From the NCBI RefSeq assembly GCF_014395785.1, contig NZ_CP060713.1, forward strand, positions 2,322,501 to 2,386,500: 64,000 nt of DNA, in the 5' to 3' direction. The stretch comes from Nocardioides mesophilus. GTDB taxonomy: Bacteria; Actinomycetota; Actinomycetes; Propionibacteriales; Nocardioidaceae. The position numbers were made by a program, and so were the translations under genes. Within the stretch, counting starts at the first letter, position 1; each line of letters starts with the position of its first letter. The notes under the pieces were generated by a model. The model had not been told where the DNA came from, did no database searches, and saw nothing but the letters and a program-made list of their open reading frames with translations. Below, piece by piece: positions 17,808 to 26,149 of the stretch.

Positions 17808-18690
17808 TCAGGCCTGCGCCGGCACGACCTTCGCGGCGAAGCGGGCCGCCAACGCGTCGGGGTCCAGGGTGCCCGCGACCAGCTGCTGGGTCGGCCAGTG
17901 CGAGACGTCGAGCCCGGACAGCTCCTTGAACCGCTCGAAGTCCTCGCGGTAGAGCTTCAGCAGCCCCTCGATGTCCGCTCCGGTCGGCGCAGTGCCCGGG
18001 ACCAGCGGCTTGTTCTGCATGCCGTGGGGCAGCTCCGGCACCTCCCCGAAGCGGTCGAGCTCCAAGAAGTCGGTCAGCCGGTTCATCGCGCCCTCGTGGT
18101 CGGCCAGGAACGCCTTGAACTCCAGCACGTGCCACTGCTCGCGGTCGAACAACGAGAAGCCCCGCTCCAGCTGGGCGCCGTAGTAGCCGCGCACCACCCC
18201 CGAGCGCAGCCGGAAGCCGCCGACGTGCGCGCCCTCGGGATCTGCTCCTGCAGGCCGGGGGACGGTACTGGGTGAGGAACTCGGGCCAATCCGGCGCCGC
18301 CTTCGGCCAGCGGTCGACGACCATCATCCACTGCGAGAACAGCCGCTCCAGCGGGTCGCGGAAGATCGCGACCAGCTTCAGGTCCGGGTCGTAGCGTCGC
18401 ATCCGCTCCAGGGCCTGCGGCCACCACAGGTACACCGGGGTCGCGTCCCCCAGCAGCCGCTGCCGACGGCTACGCCGCGGCGCCACGTAGTCGGAGAAGT
18501 CCGGGTTCGCCCAGTCCTTCGCCTCGTCGTCGAAGTAGTGCAGCTCCTTGCGCGGTGCCCGCAGCACCTGCGGGTGCCGGCTCAGCAGCCCGGACAGCGA
18601 CGTCGTCCCGGACTTCTGGGTGCCCACGATCGAGAAGCCGTAGCGGAGCACGCCGAGCTCCCCCGACCGCTGAGACTGCTCGGGCTCCAT
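17808..18690 (-). pseudogene. Sulfotransferase gene with apparent frameshift
   Basis: Two adjacent frames together encode a typical 290-residue sulfotransferase. The first part starts at the ATG at 18690 (Shine-Dalgarno GGGAGGAAG) and has the PAPS 5'-site GTQKSGTTS at 23-31 and the 3'-site LVAIFRDPLERLFSQW. Near 18257-18261, a run of five G on the plus strand, the frame is lost. Coding resumes one frame over at PAGADPEGAHVGGF and continues through LEFKAFLADHEGAMNRLTDFLEL to the stop at 17808. Removing one base in the run restores a continuous reading frame. Either a recent inactivation or a sequencing/assembly error; the intact downstream sequence favours an error or a very recent event. Confidence 0.8.
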
Positions 18691-18772
18691 CCGACTTCCT
18701 CCCTGCGCCTGCATCGGTGCCGGCACCCTGCACCGACATCGAGCGAGAGGTTACACGGGGCCGCTCAGGTCC

Positions 18773-19999
18773 TCACTTGTCGACGTCGCCTACGACGAAG
18801 AACATCGAACCGAGGATCGCCACCATGTCCGCCACCACGCAGCCCTCGAGCACCTCGGGCAGCACCGCGATGTTGTTGAACGACGCGGTGCGCAGCTTTA
18901 TCCGCCACGGGGTCTTCTCCCCGCGCGAGACCAGGTAGTAGCCGTTGATCCCGAGCGGGTTCTCCGTCCAGGCGTACGTCGACCCCTCCGGCGCCTTGAG
19001 GATCTTGGGCAGCCGGACGTTCACGGGGCCGGCGGCGATCGAGCGCAGCCGGTCCACGCACGCCTCGACGAGGTCCAGCGAGACCTGCACCTGGTCCAGC
19101 AGCATCTCGAAGCGGGTATAGCAGTCCCCGTCCTCCCCGGTGACCACCTGGAGCACGCCGTCGGCGCGGAGCTGGTCGTAGGCGAGGTACGGCTCGTCGC
19201 GGCGCAGGTCGAAGTCCACGCCGGCGGCCCGGGCGATCGGGCCGGAGACGCCGTACGCCTCGATCAGCGCCGGTGAGATCACCCCCACCCCGCGGGTGCG
19301 CGCCCGGAAGATCTCGTTGCCGAAGATCAGGTCCTTGATCTGCGGCATCCGCGAGCGGACCGCGGCGGTCGCCTGGTCGACCCGGTCCAGCCAGCCGGCC
19401 GGCACGTCCTCCTTGAGGCCGCCGACCCGGTTGAACATGTAGTGCATCCGGCCGCCGGAGACCTCCTCCATGACCGCCTGCAGCGTCTCCCGCTCGCGGA
19501 ACGCGTAGAAGATCGGGGTGATCGCGCCCAGCTCGATGGGGTAGGAGCCCAGGAACATCAGGTGGTTGAGCACCCGGTTCAGCTCGGCCAGCATCGTGCG
19601 CAGCCACACCGCACGCTGCGGCACCTCCATGCCGAGCATCCGCTCGACGGCCAGCACCACGCCCAGCTCGTTGGAGAACGCCGAGAGCCAGTCGTGCCGG
19701 TTCGACAGCACGATGATCTGCCGGTAGTCGCGGACCTCGAACAGCTTCTCCGCGCCCCGGTGCATGTAGCCGACCACCGGCTCGCAGGCGGCGATCCGCT
19801 CGCCGTCGAGGGTCAGCCGCAGCCGGAGCACGCCGTGCGTCGCAGGGTGCTGCGGGCCGATGTTGAGCACCATGTCCTGCGTGGCCAGTCCGGGGCCGCC
19901 GCCGCGCTCGTGGCCCCCGAAGGAGTCGGAGAAGCCTGCGGCGCCGGCACCGATGCCGACCACCAGCTCCTCGCGTCCTTGACGGCTCACGCGGCTCAT
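18773..19999 (-). CDS. nuoD: NADH-quinone oxidoreductase subunit D-like protein (orphan)
   Basis: 408 residues closely resembling the 49-kDa/NuoD subunit of complex [36 protein letters not shown]-type region [23 protein letters not shown] and the C-terminal [13 protein letters not shown] are all recognisable. NuoD normally lies inside a nuoA-N operon; here it stands alone between a sulfotransferase and PH-domain genes. The start MSRVSRQG has AAGG just before the ATG. The first 35 residues are divergent. It may be a second copy feeding complex I or a related hydrogenase-type complex; neighbours give no help. Confidence 0.85.
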   Translation of the reverse strand: MSRVSRQGREELVVGIGAGAAGFSDSFGGHERGGGPGLATQDMVLNIGPQHPATHGVLRLRLTLDGERIAACEPVVGYMHRGAEKLFEVRDYRQIIVLSNRHDWLSAFSNELGVVLAVERMLGMEVPQRAVWLRTMLAELNRVLNHLMFLGSYPIELGAITPIFYAFRERETLQAVMEEVSGGRMHYMFNRVGGLKEDVPAGWLDRVDQATAAVRSRMPQIKDLIFGNEIFRARTRGVGVISPALIEAYGVSGPIARAAGVDFDLRRDEPYLAYDQLRADGVLQVVTGEDGDCYTRFEMLLDQVQVSLDLVEACVDRLRSIAAGPVNVRLPKILKAPEGSTYAWTENPLGINGYYLVSRGEKTPWRIKLRTASFNNIAVLPEVLEGCVVADMVAILGSMFFVVGDVDK

Positions 20000-20008
20000 C
20001 CTTGCACG

Positions 20009-20014
20009 TACGCT
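20009..20014 (+). promoter_or_regulatory. -10 hexamer of the PH-domain gene pair (leaderless)
   Basis: TACGCT followed by 6 bases and GTG at 20021. Only 21 bases separate this start from the divergent nuoD start. Confidence 0.5.
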
Positions 20015-20020
20015 CGGGTC

Positions 20021-20512
20021 GTGGACGACCTCTTCGCGCCGCCCGGCACGCCATGGCGCCGTGTGTCCCCGGCGCTCGGCCGGGTGCGCAGGATCGTGCT
20101 CGCCGGCGTCGTCGGCGGTCTCGCCGTGGCGGTGCTGCTGCTGGGCTGGCTGGGGCCGCTGCCGGGGCTGGTCACGTGGCCGGTGCTCGGGCTGCTGGTG
20201 CTGGTGCTGGTCGGCGGCTGGGTGTTCGTCGGCCGCAGCGTGGCGCGCTGGGGCTACGCCGAGCGCGACGAGGACCTCTACATCACCCACGGCGCCTGGG
20301 TCCGGAGGCTGGTCGTGGTGCCCTACGGGCGGATGCAGTACGTCGACGTGCACGCCGGCCCGCTCGACCGGGCCTTCGGCGTGGCCACCGTGCGGCTGCA
20401 CACCGCCAGCCCGGCGACCTCCGCGCACGTCCCCGGGCTGCCCGCCGACGAGGCGGCGCGGCTGCGGGACCGGCTGACCTCGCTGGGCGAGGCGCAGGCG
20501 GCCGGGCTGTGA
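20021..20512 (+). CDS. PH domain-containing membrane protein (YdbS-like, bPH2)
   Basis: 163 residues: two close hydrophobic helices (about 23-43 and 47-67) followed by a small bacterial PH-like domain (DUF304/bPH2), with [45 protein letters not shown] as the diagnostic strand pattern. This is the YdbS type, usually paired with a larger YdbT-type partner, as here. The GTG start is supported by the adjacent -10. The GTGA overlap with the next gene indicates coupling. Function is poorly known; Bacillus homologues have been linked to resistance to foreign bacteriocins. Confidence 0.85.
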   Translation: MDDLFAPPGTPWRRVSPALGRVRRIVLAGVVGGLAVAVLLLGWLGPLPGLVTWPVLGLLVLVLVGGWVFVGRSVARWGYAERDEDLYITHGAWVRRLVVVPYGRMQYVDVHAGPLDRAFGVATVRLHTASPATSAHVPGLPADEAARLRDRLTSLGEAQAAGL

Positions 20513-21915
20513 GCGAGCCGGAGCCGGTGGCCCCCGCGGCGGCGCCGGTCGGGCACGAGCCACGCCGACTCTCGCCGATGACCCCGCTGGTCCGCGGCGG
20601 GATCTACCTGGTCGCGCTGGTCGCCACCACCTGGGACGACCTGCTCGCCGGCCGGCTCGGCCCGATCGCGCTGACCCTGATCGCGGTGCTGGCCGCCGGG
20701 ATGGTCGCCGGCTACGCGTCCTGGCTGCGCACGAAGTACTGGATCGAGGACGACGAGCTCCGCATCGACACCGGGGTGATCTCCCACCAGTCCCGGCGGA
20801 TCCGGGTCGACCGGCTGCAGGGCATCGACATCGTCCAGCCGTTCCTGGCCCGGCTGTTCGGGCTGGCCGAGCTCAAGATGGACACCGCCGGCGGCAGCCG
20901 CGAGGGCTCGCTGGCCTTCCTGCCGCTGGCCGAGGCGCACCAGGTGCGCGAGTCGCTGCTGGCCCGCCGCGACGCCGTACGCCGGGCCGCGCCGGCCGGG
21001 ACGGAGCCGCCGGTGCCCGGTGCGCTGCCGGCCGCGCAGCGGGGCTGGCAGCCACCCGACCACGACATCGCGGCCCTGGACCTGCGCACCTTGGTGCTGA
21101 GCAGCCTGCTCTCGCTGGGCACGATCGCGGCGGTGGCCGGCGCGGCGTTGCTCGGGGTCGCCTTCGCGTTCCAGGGCATGGCCGTGGTCGCGCCGATGGT
21201 CCCGGTGGTGGTCGGCTTCGTGCTGGTGCAGCTGCGCCGGCTCTCGGGCTACCACGGCTTCACGGTGTCGCAGACCAGCGCCGGCCTGCAGGTGCGCCGC
21301 GGACTGTTCGAGCGGACCACGCAGACCATCACCCTGGCGCGGGTGCAGGGGGTCGTGGTCAGCGAGCCGCTGCTGTGGCGGCGGCTCGGCTGGGCGAAGC
21401 TCGACGTGTCGGTGGCCGGCTACGGCGGCGGGGCGGAGGCCGAGGGCGGCCCGTCGGCCACCACGGTGATGCCGGTGGCCCCGCGGGCGGTGGTGCTCGA
21501 GCTGGCGCGGCACCTGCTGCGCGGCCGGCCCACGCTGCCGGTCGACGACGAGCAGGGCTCGCTGCAGGTCGACCCCGACGCCGTACCGCTCACGTCGCCG
21601 CCGCGACGGGCGCGGTGGCTGGACCCGGTCGGCCGGCGGTTCCTGGCCGCGGGCATGGGCGCGGACCTGGTCGTCTCCCGGGGCGGCTGGCTCGTGCGGC
21701 GAACCCACGCCGTGCGGCACGCCCGGGTGCAGTCGCTGCGGATCCGGCAGGGCCCGGTGCAGCGCCGGCTCGGACTGGCCGACCTGGTCCTCGACAGCCC
21801 GCCGGGGCCGGTGTCCGTGCGGCTGCAGCACCGGACGCAGGCCGAGACCCGCGAGCTGCTGGAGGCGGCGGTCGTGCTCGGCAGGAAGGCGCGCTTGGCC
21901 GCTCTGGAAGGGTGA
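20509..21915 (+). CDS. PH domain-containing membrane protein (YdbT-like)
   Basis: 468 residues with repeated bPH2 domains: [51 protein letters not shown] in the first third, [26 protein letters not shown] in the middle and a third, weaker copy near [25 protein letters not shown]. Hydrophobic helices lie at about 29-65 and 177-220. This is the three-domain YdbT architecture, partner of the preceding YdbS-like protein, to which it is coupled by GTGA overlap. The two probably form one membrane complex; the role is unknown. Confidence 0.85.
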   Translation: MSEPEPVAPAAAPVGHEPRRLSPMTPLVRGGIYLVALVATTWDDLLAGRLGPIALTLIAVLAAGMVAGYASWLRTKYWIEDDELRIDTGVISHQSRRIRVDRLQGIDIVQPFLARLFGLAELKMDTAGGSREGSLAFLPLAEAHQVRESLLARRDAVRRAAPAGTEPPVPGALPAAQRGWQPPDHDIAALDLRTLVLSSLLSLGTIAAVAGAALLGVAFAFQGMAVVAPMVPVVVGFVLVQLRRLSGYHGFTVSQTSAGLQVRRGLFERTTQTITLARVQGVVVSEPLLWRRLGWAKLDVSVAGYGGGAEAEGGPSATTVMPVAPRAVVLELARHLLRGRPTLPVDDEQGSLQVDPDAVPLTSPPRRARWLDPVGRRFLAAGMGADLVVSRGGWLVRRTHAVRHARVQSLRIRQGPVQRRLGLADLVLDSPPGPVSVRLQHRTQAETRELLEAAVVLGRKARLAALEG

Positions 21916-21920
21916 ACGCC

Positions 21921-23060
21921 ATGAGCGCGCCCCGACCCCTGACGAGCCGGATCGCCCACGACTACCCGGTGGTCGCACCGGTGCTCGGCGTCGTCGTGCT
22001 GCTGCTCACCTGGGGCCGCGACCTCGGCGCCGTGCCGGTGGCCGTGGTCGCCGTGGTCCTGGTGACCGTGGTGCTCGCGGCCGTCCACCACGCCGAGGTG
22101 ATCGCCCACCGGGTCGGCGAGCCGTTCGGCTCGCTGGTGCTCGCGGTCGCGGTCACCGTCATCGAGGTCGGCCTGATCCTGACCCTCATGGTCTCCGGCG
22201 GCGACAAGACCGCGACGCTGGCGCGGGACACGGTGTTCGCCGCGGCGATGATCACCATGAACGGCATCGTCGGGCTGTCCCTGGTCGCCGGTGCCCTGCG
22301 CCACGGCGTGCCCCGGTTCAACGCGGAGGGGGCGGGCTCCGCGCTGGCGACGGTGCTCTCGGTCGCCACGCTGAGCCTGGTGCTGCCGAACTTCACCACC
22401 AGCTCGCCCGGGGCCCAGTTCTCCGGCCCCCAGCTGGCCTTCGCCGCCGTCGGGTCCGCCGCGCTGTGGCTGATATTCGTGCTCACCCAAACCGGCCGGC
22501 ACCGCGAGTTCTTCCTGCCGGTCACCGACGACCTCGACCCTCCCGGGCTCGGGCCCGACCTGCAGGACGAGCTGGCCGCAGCCGAGGAGGCGGGCACCCC
22601 GACCCGGCGGCGGGCCCTGGTGAGCCTCTGGCTGCTGCTGCTCGCGCTGGTCGCCGTGGTCGGGCTCGCCAAGGTGGAGTCCCCGGCGATCGAGGACGGC
22701 GTCGCGGCGGCCGGCTTCCCACAGTCCTTCGTGGGGGTCGTGATCGCGCTGGTGGTGCTGCTGCCCGAGACGCTGGCCTCGGTGCGGGCGGCCCGCCGGA
22801 ACCTGATGCAGACCAGCCTGAACCTGGCCTACGGCTCCGCGATGGCCAGCATCGGGCTGACGGTGCCCGCGATCGCGGTGGCCTCGATCTGGCTCGAGGG
22901 GCCGCTGGTGCTCGGCCTCGGCCCGGTGCAGATGGTGCTGCTGCTGCTCACCGCGGTGGTGAGCGTGCTGACCCTGGTGCCCGGTCGCGCGACCCGGCTG
23001 GAGGGGGCCGTGCACCTGACGCTGTTCGCCGCGTTCGTGTTCCTCTCGATCAACCCGTGA
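21921..23060 (+). CDS. Ca2+/H+ antiporter-like ion exchanger
   Basis: 379-residue integral membrane protein of the CaCA/ChaA type with about eleven helices. The two alpha repeats carry the conserved acidic positions: VAVTVIEVGLILTLMVSGG in the first half and VVIALVVLLPETLASVRAARRN in the second. The hydrophilic loop PVTDDLDPPGLGPDLQDELAAAEEAG separates the halves. A GTG at 21912 overlaps the upstream stop, but the ATG at 21921 has the better-placed Shine-Dalgarno (GGAAGGG). It converges on the methyltransferase gene with an 11-base overlap of the coding ends. Whether it carries Ca2+, Na+ or K+ is not evident. Confidence 0.88.
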   Translation: MSAPRPLTSRIAHDYPVVAPVLGVVVLLLTWGRDLGAVPVAVVAVVLVTVVLAAVHHAEVIAHRVGEPFGSLVLAVAVTVIEVGLILTLMVSGGDKTATLARDTVFAAAMITMNGIVGLSLVAGALRHGVPRFNAEGAGSALATVLSVATLSLVLPNFTTSSPGAQFSGPQLAFAAVGSAALWLIFVLTQTGRHREFFLPVTDDLDPPGLGPDLQDELAAAEEAGTPTRRRALVSLWLLLLALVAVVGLAKVESPAIEDGVAAAGFPQSFVGVVIALVVLLPETLASVRAARRNLMQTSLNLAYGSAMASIGLTVPAIAVASIWLEGPLVLGLGPVQMVLLLLTAVVSVLTLVPGRATRLEGAVHLTLFAAFVFLSINP

Positions 23061-24066
23061 ACGGCGCGGCGACGTCACCGACCGCGGTGACGATCCAGCT
23101 GAAGTCGCCGAGGCCGCCGGCCGCGGTCAGCTCGGCCGCCTCGCCGGCCCGGGAGAGCGCCCGGACGTAGCCGGCCGGGTCCTCGGTCGCCGTCGCCAGG
23201 TCGGGCCGGGCGCCCGAGACCCCGAGGGCGCGCAGCGCCTCCCGCTGCGGCAGCACCGTGGCGCCGACCAGGTCCGCGACCGCGTCGACCGCCACGTGCG
23301 CGGTGACGTCGCGGGAGCCGTCGGGCAGCACCTGCGCCTCGCGCCCGTCGCGGTAGGAGCGCAGCGAGCCCAGCGGCGGCCGGGTGTCGCGGGTGTGGCC
23401 GTAGTCGACGGCGACGGCGAGGCCGCGCGTCACCCGGCGTACGACGTCGGCCCAGGCCGCGTCCCGCGTGGTGCCGACCTCCGCGCGGGTGCCCGGTGCG
23501 GCGGGGGACAGCGGCCACCAGCGCTCGCACCAGGCGGCCAGCGAGGCGGGGACGGAGTCGTGGTCGAGCGGTCGGCCGAGGGACTCCTCGCCGGTGCGCG
23601 GGTCGACGTGCACCACGTGCGCCCGGCCCGAGGGGGCCATCTCCACGACGTGGCAGGGAATGTTGTCCAGCCACTCGTTGGCGATCATCAGCCCGTCCAC
23701 GGACTCCGGCAGCGCGGTCGTCCAGGCCACCGCGTCGGGCAGCCCTGCGGGTCGGCGGGCGACCTCGACGCCGAGCAGCTCCAGGTCCGGGGCGAGCGCG
23801 TGCACGGCGGCCAGCAGCTCGCCCCGGCCGGCGCCGATGTCGACCACCGTGTCCAGGCCGGCGTCGCGCACCAGCCGCACCACCGCCTCGGCGAACCGGT
23901 TGGAGGTGTGCACGGAGGTCCGGAAGTGCGCTGCCGGCGACTCCCGCCGGAAGAACCCGTCGGGACCGTAGAGCGCCGCGTCCCAGGCGGTCTTCCAGGT
24001 CGGGGCGTCGGTCGGAGGTGGCTCGGGGCGCATCCCAGGCATGCCGAGCGGGGTGAGGCTGCTCAT
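23050..24066 (-). CDS. SAM-dependent methyltransferase, MidA/DUF185-like
   Basis: 338 residues. FFRRESPAAHFRTSVHTSNRFAEAVV, VVDIGAGRGELLAAV (SAM motif I) and MIANEWLDNIPCHVVEM correspond to the conserved blocks of the MidA/NDUFAF7 (DUF185) family. Later GLAVAVDYGHTRDTRPPLGSLRSYRDG is also characteristic. Mitochondrial members methylate an arginine of the complex I 49-kDa subunit, the NuoD homologue; an orphan nuoD lies 3 kb away, so a functional link is possible but speculative. The ATG at 24066 is 7 bases after a reverse-strand TAGCCT, favouring a leaderless start there. Confidence 0.8.
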   Translation of the reverse strand: MSSLTPLGMPGMRPEPPPTDAPTWKTAWDAALYGPDGFFRRESPAAHFRTSVHTSNRFAEAVVRLVRDAGLDTVVDIGAGRGELLAAVHALAPDLELLGVEVARRPAGLPDAVAWTTALPESVDGLMIANEWLDNIPCHVVEMAPSGRAHVVHVDPRTGEESLGRPLDHDSVPASLAAWCERWWPLSPAAPGTRAEVGTTRDAAWADVVRRVTRGLAVAVDYGHTRDTRPPLGSLRSYRDGREAQVLPDGSRDVTAHVAVDAVADLVGATVLPQREALRALGVSGARPDLATATEDPAGYVRALSRAGEAAELTAAGGLGDFSWIVTAVGDVAAPFTG

Positions 24067-24073
24067 TCCCGCC

Positions 24074-24079
24074 AGGCTA
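24074..24079 (-). promoter_or_regulatory. -10 hexamer of the MidA-like gene
   Basis: Reverse-strand TAGCCT with 7 bases to the ATG at 24066, implying a leaderless transcript. Confidence 0.5.
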
Positions 24080-24189
24080 CGACCCCGCGACCGGCCGGCC
24101 CGCGGCCCGCCGTACGACGGACGCGCCGGGGGCCGCCTTGTGACGCACGCCACCGGCCCGGGGGTCTACCTGTCCGATATGAACCGACG

Positions 24190-24195
24190 TAGGCT
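24190..24195 (+). promoter_or_regulatory. Candidate -10 hexamer for the DUF2520-panC operon
   Basis: TAGGCT about 72 bases before the DUF2520 start, predicting a leader of about 65 bases. The gene has a purine-rich GAACGAAAGG upstream of the start as a ribosome site. Confidence 0.35.
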
Positions 24196-24266
24196 CGAGG
24201 GGCACACAACAGTCCAACGTCCGGTACCCGAACCCGCAAGGGAGGGACTGGAACGAAAGGCCCGTG

Positions 24267-25166
24267 ATGATGCAGTCCCCCACGACCCGTGTCGGCGTCG
24301 TCGGAGCCGGTCGAGTCGGCGCCGTCCTCGCGGCGGCCCTGCGCGAGAGCGGTCACGAGATCGTCTCCGTCGCCGGGGAGTCCGCCGCCTCCCGCACCCG
24401 CATCGAGACCCTGCTGCCCGGCGTCCGGGTGGACAAGCCCAGCGCGGTGGCCCGCTCGTGCGACCTGCTGCTGCTGACCGTGCCCGACGACATGCTCGGC
24501 AACGTGGTCAGCATGCTGGCCGCGTCCGGGGCGCTGCGGGCCGGGCAGTACGTCGTGCACACCTCCGGCAAGCACGGGCTGGGCGTGCTGCGACCGGCGG
24601 CCGACCTGGGCGCGCACGTGCTCGCGATGCACCCGGCGATGACGTTCACCGGCACCGACGTGGACCTCGACCGGCTGCCCGGCTGCCGGTACGGCGTCAC
24701 CGCCGCCCCGGACACCCGGGTGCTGGCCGAGGCGCTCGTCGCCGACCTCGCCGGCCAGGTGGTCTGGGTGGCCGAGGAGCACCGGGTGCTCTACCACGCC
24801 GGTCTCGCCCACGGCGCGAACCACCTCGTCACGCTGGTCAGCCAGGCGATGGACCTGCTGCGCGACTCCGGTGCCGAGGACCCGGCCGGCACCCTGCGGC
24901 CGCTGCTGACCGCGGCCCTCGACAACGCGCTCTCCTACGGCGACGCCGCGCTCACCGGTCCGATCGTGCGAGGTGACGTGGAGACCGTGCGGGCCCACCT
25001 CGCCGACCTGGCGAGCACCCGCCCGGACACGCTCCCGTCGTACGTCGCCATGGCCCGCGCCACCGCGGACCGGGCCGTCGCCGACGGGCGGCTGCTGCCG
25101 ATCCGGGCCGCGAAGCTCGCCCGGATCCTCGACGACGCGCTGGTGCGCGCCGGGACCCGCGGGTGA
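24267..25166 (+). CDS. Rossmann-fold plus DUF2520 protein
   Basis: 299 residues. The N-terminal dinucleotide-binding domain begins [22 protein letters not shown], and the C-terminal helical DUF2520 domain contains HPAMTFTG and [24 protein letters not shown]. In actinobacteria this gene almost always precedes panC, as here, and the pair is coupled by GTGA overlap. The overall architecture resembles ketopantoate reductase/6-phosphogluconate dehydrogenase-type oxidoreductases, and a ketopantoate reductase-like role in pantothenate synthesis is an attractive guess. The start could be GTG 24264, ATG 24267 or ATG 24270; the middle one is chosen. Confidence 0.82.
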   Translation: MMQSPTTRVGVVGAGRVGAVLAAALRESGHEIVSVAGESAASRTRIETLLPGVRVDKPSAVARSCDLLLLTVPDDMLGNVVSMLAASGALRAGQYVVHTSGKHGLGVLRPAADLGAHVLAMHPAMTFTGTDVDLDRLPGCRYGVTAAPDTRVLAEALVADLAGQVVWVAEEHRVLYHAGLAHGANHLVTLVSQAMDLLRDSGAEDPAGTLRPLLTAALDNALSYGDAALTGPIVRGDVETVRAHLADLASTRPDTLPSYVAMARATADRAVADGRLLPIRAAKLARILDDALVRAGTRG

Positions 25167-26040
25167 CCCTCCGGCTGGTCCGCACCCGCTCCGAGCTCGA
25201 CGAGGCGCTGGCCGGCCCCCGCGCCGGCGGCGGCCGGGTCGCCCTGGTCCCCACGATGGGCGCGCTGCACGCCGGGCACGCGGCGCTGATGGCGCAGGCC
25301 CGGGAGCGGACCGGACCCGACGACGTGCGGGTGGTCTCGATCTTCGTGAACCCGCTGCAGTTCGCGCCCGGGGAGGACCTCGACCGGTACCCCCGCACCC
25401 TGGAGGCCGACCTCGAGGTCTGCCGGGCCGAAGGCGTGGACGTGGTGTTCGCACCGTCAGTGCAGGAGGTCTATCCCGGCGGCGAGCCGCAGGTCACCGT
25501 GGACCCCGGGCCGCTCGGCTCGGTGCTCGAGGGCCGCAGCCGGCCCACCCACTTCCGCGGCGTGCTGACCGTGGTGGCCAAGCTCTTCGGCCTGGTCCGG
25601 CCCGACCGCGCGGTGTTCGGTCAGAAGGACTACCAGCAGCTGGTGCTGATCCGCCGGATGGCCGCCGACCTGTGCCTGGGCGTCGACGTCGTCGGTGCGC
25701 CGACGGTCCGCGAGGCCGACGGCCTCGCGCTCTCCTCCCGCAACCGCTTCCTCGACGCCGGGCAGCACCAGGTTGCCCTCGCCCTGTCGGGCGCCCTGGA
25801 GGCGGCGGTCCGGGCCGCCCCGCGCGGCGCCGTCGCGGCGCTGACCGCCGCCCGTGCGGTGCTCGACGACTGCCCCGGGATCGCGCTGGACTACGTCGAG
25901 GTCACCGGCGCCGACCTCGGTCCGGCGCCGGCGACCGGGAGGGCCGGGCGCTGGTCGCCGCCCGGGTCGGCACCACGCGCCTGATCGACAACGTGCCCCT
26001 GCACCTCGGCGCCGCCCCGGGTGACCAGGCCCGCCCCTGA
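25163..26040 (+). CDS. panC: Pantothenate synthetase, with apparent frameshift near the 3' end
   Basis: Condenses pantoate and beta-alanine using ATP. The adenylate-site motif [11 protein letters not shown] (HxGH), [33 protein letters not shown] and [10 protein letters not shown] are intact. As written, the frame runs to a stop at 25984 and ends in an unrelated tail ([15 protein letters not shown]). The normal ending, [21 protein letters not shown], is encoded one frame over and stops at 26040. One missing G in the run at 25937-25939 explains this; the repaired protein is 292 residues, the usual length. An essential gene, so a sequencing error is likely. panD, often next to panC, is not present here. 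Confidence 0.9.
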
Positions 26041-26137
26041 TGCTGTGCGCGGGGCTCTCCGGGGTGACGCAGCGGGCTGCCGGGCACCGGACCGGCCCGG
26101 GGATGGCGCTCCCACCCCTGCGGTGCCCGCGGCTCAG

Positions 26138-26143
26138 TAGTCT
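26138..26143 (+). promoter_or_regulatory. -10 hexamer of nadB (leaderless)
   Basis: TAGTCT followed by 6 bases and the nadB GTG at 26150; no Shine-Dalgarno is present. Confidence 0.55.
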
Positions 26144-26149
26144 CCTCGG

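Noticed and set aside
17808-18690. Two separate sulfotransferase genes
   Set aside because: The two frames join into one family-length protein with a single-base change, so it is one broken gene.
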